From the NCBI GenBank assembly GCA_963816155.1, contig CAWFJE010000007.1, positions 124,001-188,000 on the forward strand: a stretch of 64,000 nt of DNA, written 5' to 3'. Below are positions 61,746 through 64,000 of this stretch, in pieces; the stretch's first letter is position 1, and each line of letters starts with the position of its first letter. The stretch comes from JAXGXJ01 sp963816155. Its GTDB lineage: Bacteria; Actinomycetota; Thermoleophilia; RBG-16-64-13. The notes beneath the pieces are model-generated. The model was given only the letters and a program-made list of their open reading frames with translations, ran no database searches and was not told the DNA's origin. Made by a program: the position numbers and the translations under genes.

Positions 61746-62363
61746 CTACGGTCTTGACGAGAGGGCTCTCACATAGTCCTCGGCCTGGCAAACCACACCA
61801 AGCATGGGAAGCGTCTTCTTGACGCAGTAGTCGTGTGCTTCTCTGTCTGGGCTATTGCAGCAATCGGCCAGGGTCCAGACAGAATAGCCTCGGTTGAAGG
61901 CGTCACGGGCGCTGCTCTCGACGACCCAGTTGGTGGCCAGCCCGGCCAGTACGACGGTGTTGATACGACGGTTCCGAAGGATGAGGTCGAGTTCGTTGTA
62001 GATGAACGCGCTTGTCGCGTAATTGGCGATCTCGATCTCGTCTTCCAGTGGCCTGAGTTCGTCGATGACCTGGGCACCCCACGTCCCTTTGATGAATGCG
62101 TTCGACTTAACCAGGCCGGCGGCGAGAGGGGCCGGATTAGCGGGCAGTTCAGGGTAGCCCTTCCTATGGCACGCGTTGACGAAGATCACCAGCACCCCGT
62201 GCTCCCTACTCGCCTGGAGAGCCTCCCGCATCCGCTGCGTGGTGCCTGCCGCGCTCAGCACTTGTGGGAAGGGGGTGTCAACTGCGCCACCAGGCTTCAC
62301 GAGTTCATTCTGCCAATGCAAGAGGAGCAGCGCGCTCGTTCTCGGATCGATACTGTTCTGCAT
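61746..62363 (-). CDS. Isochorismatase-fold protein with all three catalytic triad positions replaced
   Basis: 205-residue protein of the cysteine-hydrolase/isochorismatase fold: ALLLLHWQNELVKPGGA at the start, EIEIANYATSAFIYNELDLIL, and INTVVLAGLATNWVVESSARDAFNRGY. In active members these positions read (L)IDMQNDF (Asp), a Lys before SAF, and TNFCV (Cys). Here they are His, Asn and Val. The protein is therefore unlikely to be a standard hydrolase and may be a binding protein or use another chemistry. GGGAG precedes the ATG. It starts 16 nt after the DUF169 gene on the same strand, forming an operon. Confidence 0.8.
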   Translation of the reverse strand: MQNSIDPRTSALLLLHWQNELVKPGGAVDTPFPQVLSAAGTTQRMREALQASREHGVLVIFVNACHRKGYPELPANPAPLAAGLVKSNAFIKGTWGAQVIDELRPLEDEIEIANYATSAFIYNELDLILRNRRINTVVLAGLATNWVVESSARDAFNRGYSVWTLADCCNSPDREAHDYCVKKTLPMLGVVCQAEDYVRALSSRP

Positions 62364-62378
62364 CTGAAAACTCCCGTA

Positions 62379-63134
62379 TCAATGGCTTGGATCAAGGCCG
62401 AGGCCCACGAGGACTTCCTTGCGGAACTCATCTGCACCCGGCTGCAACAAGGGGAGCACAGACGGCATGTTCTTCAAGTTCCGGATGATAATGGGAAAGA
62501 GATCCGACGGGATCGTGATGAGCTGGAGCCCTTGGGGATAGAGCTTGCCGGCTCTCATCCCCAGACTCAAGCCGGTCACCACGTAGTTCAGTTCGCCACT
62601 GATGTAGGGATACATGTATGTCCAGGCACAGCCGATCACAGGGGTGCAGCGGCTCATCCAGGGTTTCCCCGTCGAATAGGTGTGGGCTCTGAGCAAGACC
62701 TCAGTCTGGTCCGGGTCACCCAGCACGATCAGTAGATCTGGATCGAACGTGATCTCGTCCAGCGGAGCAAAGGCGACGTAGTCGACCGTGCTATCGGCAT
62801 TCAGCCTGGGGAGACAGTCGTATATCCTACGGCCGGCTTTGAAATCCTCACAGACCTGGATGGCTTCGACGTACTCGCCCGTCGTGAAAGCATGAGGCAG
62901 CGGTTTTCCCATGATGTACAGTCCGCCGCCGCACGAGTGGTTCTCGGGAGCGGCATAGAACGCGTGCCCATCCTGGGCTCGGCGGAGCATCTCGCACAGG
63001 CGCAAGCTGCCTTCCAGCGGGAGCATATTCTCGGGCGGTTTCGAACAGAGCTTCACCCCAACCGGGGGTAGATCGAGACTCAGAGCTTGCAGAGCCGTCA
63101 TCCATTCCTGAGCGTTCCAGCGCGATGGTGGCAC
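62379..63134 (-). CDS. DUF169-family protein
   Basis: 251-residue protein with the DUF169 pattern: LPPVGVKLCSKPPENM, RLCEMLRRAQDGHAFYAAPENHSCGGGLYIMG, DLLIVLGDPDQTEVLLRAHTYSTG, CAWTYMYPYISGELNYVVTGLSLGMRA. The conserved Cys and the CGGG block suggest a cofactor or metal site, but no activity is established for the family, which is common in anaerobes and methanogens. The GTG at 63134 follows AGGAGG. It is the first gene of a two-gene unit with the isochorismatase-fold protein. Confidence 0.85.
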   Translation of the reverse strand: MPPSRWNAQEWMTALQALSLDLPPVGVKLCSKPPENMLPLEGSLRLCEMLRRAQDGHAFYAAPENHSCGGGLYIMGKPLPHAFTTGEYVEAIQVCEDFKAGRRIYDCLPRLNADSTVDYVAFAPLDEITFDPDLLIVLGDPDQTEVLLRAHTYSTGKPWMSRCTPVIGCAWTYMYPYISGELNYVVTGLSLGMRAGKLYPQGLQLITIPSDLFPIIIRNLKNMPSVLPLLQPGADEFRKEVLVGLGLDPSH

Positions 63135-63489
63135 AAGATCCTCCTAGCTAGGCTCTAGGTTCCGCCAGAAGGTCTTCGGGCGTTCGCGGGAAAACCCTCT
63201 TGAGTGCGCGCGGCCTGGTCTGCGGACACCTGCGGCCGATGGAGCGGCTTCGCGTCGTCGAGCAGGGGTCGGAACCAACGGAGATCTCTCTTGGGGTTAG
63301 AGGTTGCGAATCCGCCTCTGGGACATCGCGACCGGCCATCTGGCTCTCGTGTTCAGCCGAACGCGCGCCGACAATATGGCCGAGTGACTGGGGACGGCTC
63401 CTCCTTGGACGGAGAACCAAAGCAGATCGAAAGGACCGGATACGGGGATGCATGGGGCACAGCGCGCGTAGGTAGCGATAGGAGCAGTC
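63135..63489. other. 355-nt intergenic stretch
   Basis: Divergent region between the DUF169 operon and a frameshifted lipoprotein gene. No convincing gene, promoter or repeat was recognised. Confidence 0.35.
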
Positions 63490-63791
63490 TTGCTGCTCTT
63501 CTTGGCTTTGGCGACCGTAGCCTGTGGAACAGACGCTATGGTCACGAATGCGGCCGTTGGCCCATCGCCTGACCAACCGACCAACAGCAGTTCGCTGCTG
63601 ACCACGACCACGGAGGCGCAGACCACCACCACGACCGAAGCCGACAGCGGTGGGGAAACTGTCTACACCACCAACACGGGAAAGAAGCACTCCGTGACGG
63701 CTGCCGGTACCTCTCCGAGAGCAAGATACCTATCAGCCTCTCGGACGCCATCGCCCGAGGCCTCACCCCCTGCAAGGTGTGCAAGCCCTGA
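63490..63791 (+). pseudogene. Frameshifted lipoprotein with zinc-ribbon-like C-terminal motif
   Basis: A TTG with AGGAG 5 nt upstream opens a hydrophobic signal and lipobox TVAC, then a Thr/Ser-rich linker and VYTTNTGKKH. In the next frame the protein continues DGCRYLSESKIPISL and ARGLTPCKVCKP, then TGA at 63791. The joined C-terminus (VYxTxTGKKxHxDGCRYL ... TPCKVCKP) is a common short cysteine motif in secreted bacterial proteins. One base appears missing near 63695-63700. The absence of basic residues at the N-terminus hints that the 5' end may also be wrong. Confidence 0.55.
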
Positions 63792-63887
63792 CACCGGCAG
63801 GGATGATGAGACCATGTTCTCAGAGCAAGACGGACAAGACAGATCGTATCTGAAGCCGGACCTCAACCAAATGAGCCTTCCTCGACG

Positions 63888-63918
63888 GGCGCCGCCTGCA
63901 CGAGGCGACGGCGGCGCC
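63888..63918. terminator. Hairpin between the lipoprotein gene and the edge gene
   Basis: 9-bp stem GGCGCCGCC / GGCGGCGCC with a 13-nt loop, placed 40 nt past the last stop of the minus-strand gene at the right edge. Confidence 0.5.
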
Positions 63919-63958
63919 TATCGGCCGACCGCGGCGTCCGATCCGATCGCGGCAGCGC

Positions 63959-64000
63959 TTACTTGCCTGCCGTCCAGGCGTAGGAAGCGAAGTTCACACC
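63959..64000 (-). CDS. Last residues of a gene cut by the right window edge
   Basis: The minus strand reads GVNFASYAWTAGK followed by TAA. Only 13 residues are visible, too few to name a family. The following hairpin supports a real gene end. Confidence 0.4.
   Translation of the reverse strand, partial: GVNFASYAWTAGK

Noticed and set aside
1..64000. tRNA, rRNA, riboswitch, CRISPR, transposase, integrase or prophage genes
   Set aside because: None recognised by eye; a covariance-model and HMM scan would be needed to exclude short RNAs.

Overview
The window is high-GC, gene-dense DNA that reads like the chromosome of an anaerobic or facultatively anaerobic Gram-positive bacterium, most likely a deep-branching actinobacterial lineage. 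The lineage call is inference. It rests on S-layer-homology (SLH) surface proteins, an Asp23/AmaP/DUF2273 envelope operon, many lipoproteins with Thr/Ala-rich linkers, several apparently leaderless genes, and oxygen-sensitive enzymes (radical SAM protein, reductive-dehalogenase-like protein, molybdopterin transhydroxylase). No rRNA, tRNA, CRISPR array, IS element or phage gene was recognised.

Layout. 1-7 kb: a membrane-anchored clostripain-family protease cut by the left edge, a molybdopterin-domain lipoprotein, and a glycolate/lactate oxidase operon in which GlcD and GlcE are fused, followed by GlcF. 7-9 kb: the Asp23-AmaP-type operon. 9-16 kb: two META-domain lipoproteins (one frameshifted), a UPF0178 protein, a radical SAM protein, a kinase-like protein lacking both catalytic aspartates, and small conserved proteins. 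16-23 kb: a lipoprotein, a membrane protein, an MFS exporter, then a STAS / diguanylate cyclase / DsrE / TusA / DsrE2 cluster suggesting sulfur trafficking next to signalling, and a PAP2 phosphatase. 23-36 kb: DUF4389 protein, cupin, a broken methyltransferase, an acyl-CoA dehydrogenase lacking the usual catalytic glutamate, and a run of transport and peptide genes (SBF carrier, Dcu carrier, M20C dipeptidase, APC permease, ThrE-type exporter) ending at a TetR regulator with a palindromic operator. 36-43 kb: a haem pair (cytochrome-b5-like lipoprotein plus ferric-reductase-like membrane protein), an SLH-YkuD L,D-transpeptidase, a rhodanese lipoprotein and a CopB-type ATPase.

43-58 kb is the most distinctive part. 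It holds a Tat-exported amino-acid/amide-type binding protein, an orphan cytoplasmic reductive-dehalogenase-like protein, a 1412-residue cadherin-repeat SLH protein containing a 618-bp near-identical tandem duplication, a FecR-SLH protein, MetF, and a two-gene operon whose products match pyrogallol-phloroglucinol transhydroxylase (large Mo subunit plus Fe-S subunit with a C-terminal Ig-like domain). A zinc-type dehydrogenase lies just upstream of that operon on the same strand. Together these suggest anaerobic use of polyhydroxylated or halogenated aromatics. 58-64 kb: a K+ channel with two RCK modules, a lipoprotein, an isochorismatase-fold protein whose triad positions all appear replaced, a DUF169 protein, a broken lipoprotein, and the end of a gene cut by the right edge.

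Six genes show a reading-frame break and at least two short gene remnants occur. This is either real decay or draft-quality sequence, and read-level checking would decide.
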